Origin: Campylobacterota bacterium | GTDB taxonomy: Bacteria > Campylobacterota > Campylobacteria > Campylobacterales > Sulfurimonadaceae | NCBI GenBank assembly: GCA_013153755.1 | Contig: JAADDU010000087.1 | Location: 1-8,951, forward strand | Length of the DNA stretch: 8,951 bases | Reading direction: 5' to 3' | Shown: positions 8,827 through 8,951 of the stretch, piece after piece | Layout of the letters: each line of letters opens with the position of its first letter | Position numbering within the stretch: the first letter of the stretch is position 1 | The notes under the pieces: model-generated | Told to the model about the DNA's origin: nothing | The model's database searches: none | What the model saw: only the letters and a program-made list of their open reading frames with translations | Translations under genes and position numbers: made by a program

Positions 8827-8951
8827 ATGAAAACCATTAGTTTGATATTTTTTCTAGTTTTAAATCTATATGCATTAGATGAAAGTGTAGATGATATCCT
8901 AAATGATATAAGCACAAAAACAGATTTATCTGAAAAAACAAAGCTTGAAAA
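8827..8951 (+). CDS. Secreted protein, probable TonB-dependent receptor, 3' end cut by window edge
   Basis: An open frame begins at ATG 8827, 8 nt after AAAAGG (8813-8818), and runs off the right edge after 41 whole codons. It starts with a Sec signal peptide (K2, hydrophobic core, LNLYA with cleavage likely after A16). The mature N-terminus reads LDESVDDILNDISTKTDLSE followed by KTKLE. That pattern, a short acidic LD..(V/L)D.IL..IS.KTDLS segment right after the signal, resembles the N-terminus of a group of Campylobacterota TonB-dependent receptors ahead of the plug domain. This is recognition from memory, and the plug and barrel are outside the window. Export is well supported; the receptor call is tentative. 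Confidence 0.75.
   Translation, partial: MKTISLIFFLVLNLYALDESVDDILNDISTKTDLSEKTKLE

Overview
The window is AT-rich and gene-dense, and every gene in it reads on the plus strand. It looks like ordinary core chromosome from a member of the Campylobacterota (formerly Epsilonproteobacteria), most like Sulfurimonas or a relative. Three things suggest this. The cluster ligA, small outer-membrane protein, tlyA, ribF resembles the Campylobacter ligA-tlyA-ribF neighbourhood. The ATP synthase a-subunit gene atpB stands apart from the other atp genes and is followed by a small membrane protein. Promoters show clear TATAAT -10 boxes with T-rich upstream sequence and no good -35. No rRNA or other typing marker is present, so the genus is an inference.

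Region by region: (1) 1-2698 is the end of a transporter operon, with a major-facilitator exporter cut by the left edge, a 90-aa protein of unknown function and a MATE efflux pump, all overlapping. (2) 2754-7725 is a five-gene run with no gaps: ligA (NAD+-dependent DNA ligase), a small beta-barrel outer-membrane protein, tlyA (rRNA 2'-O-methyltransferase), ribF (riboflavin kinase/FAD synthetase) and truD (tRNA pseudouridine-13 synthase). Every junction overlaps, by 4 nt or, for tlyA/ribF, by about 32 nt, which implies one transcript with coupled translation. (3) 7799-8747 is atpB with its own promoter, followed by an 85-aa two-helix membrane protein. (4) From 8827 a secreted protein begins, probably a TonB-dependent receptor, and runs off the right edge.

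The genes of the central operon belong to unrelated housekeeping pathways (DNA joining, rRNA and tRNA modification, flavin cofactors). The shared logic is growth-linked expression, not one pathway. The whole window lacks stretches of more than 300 bases without a gene. I saw no tRNA, rRNA, insertion sequence, CRISPR array or defence system, and no clear sign of a new system. The points most worth a second look are small: the uncharacterised two-helix protein beside atpB and the anti-Shine-Dalgarno-like leader before it, the tlyA/ribF overlap that encodes the ribF ribosome-binding site inside a catalytic motif, the divergent flavokinase half of RibF, and a 14-bp palindrome upstream of ligA.
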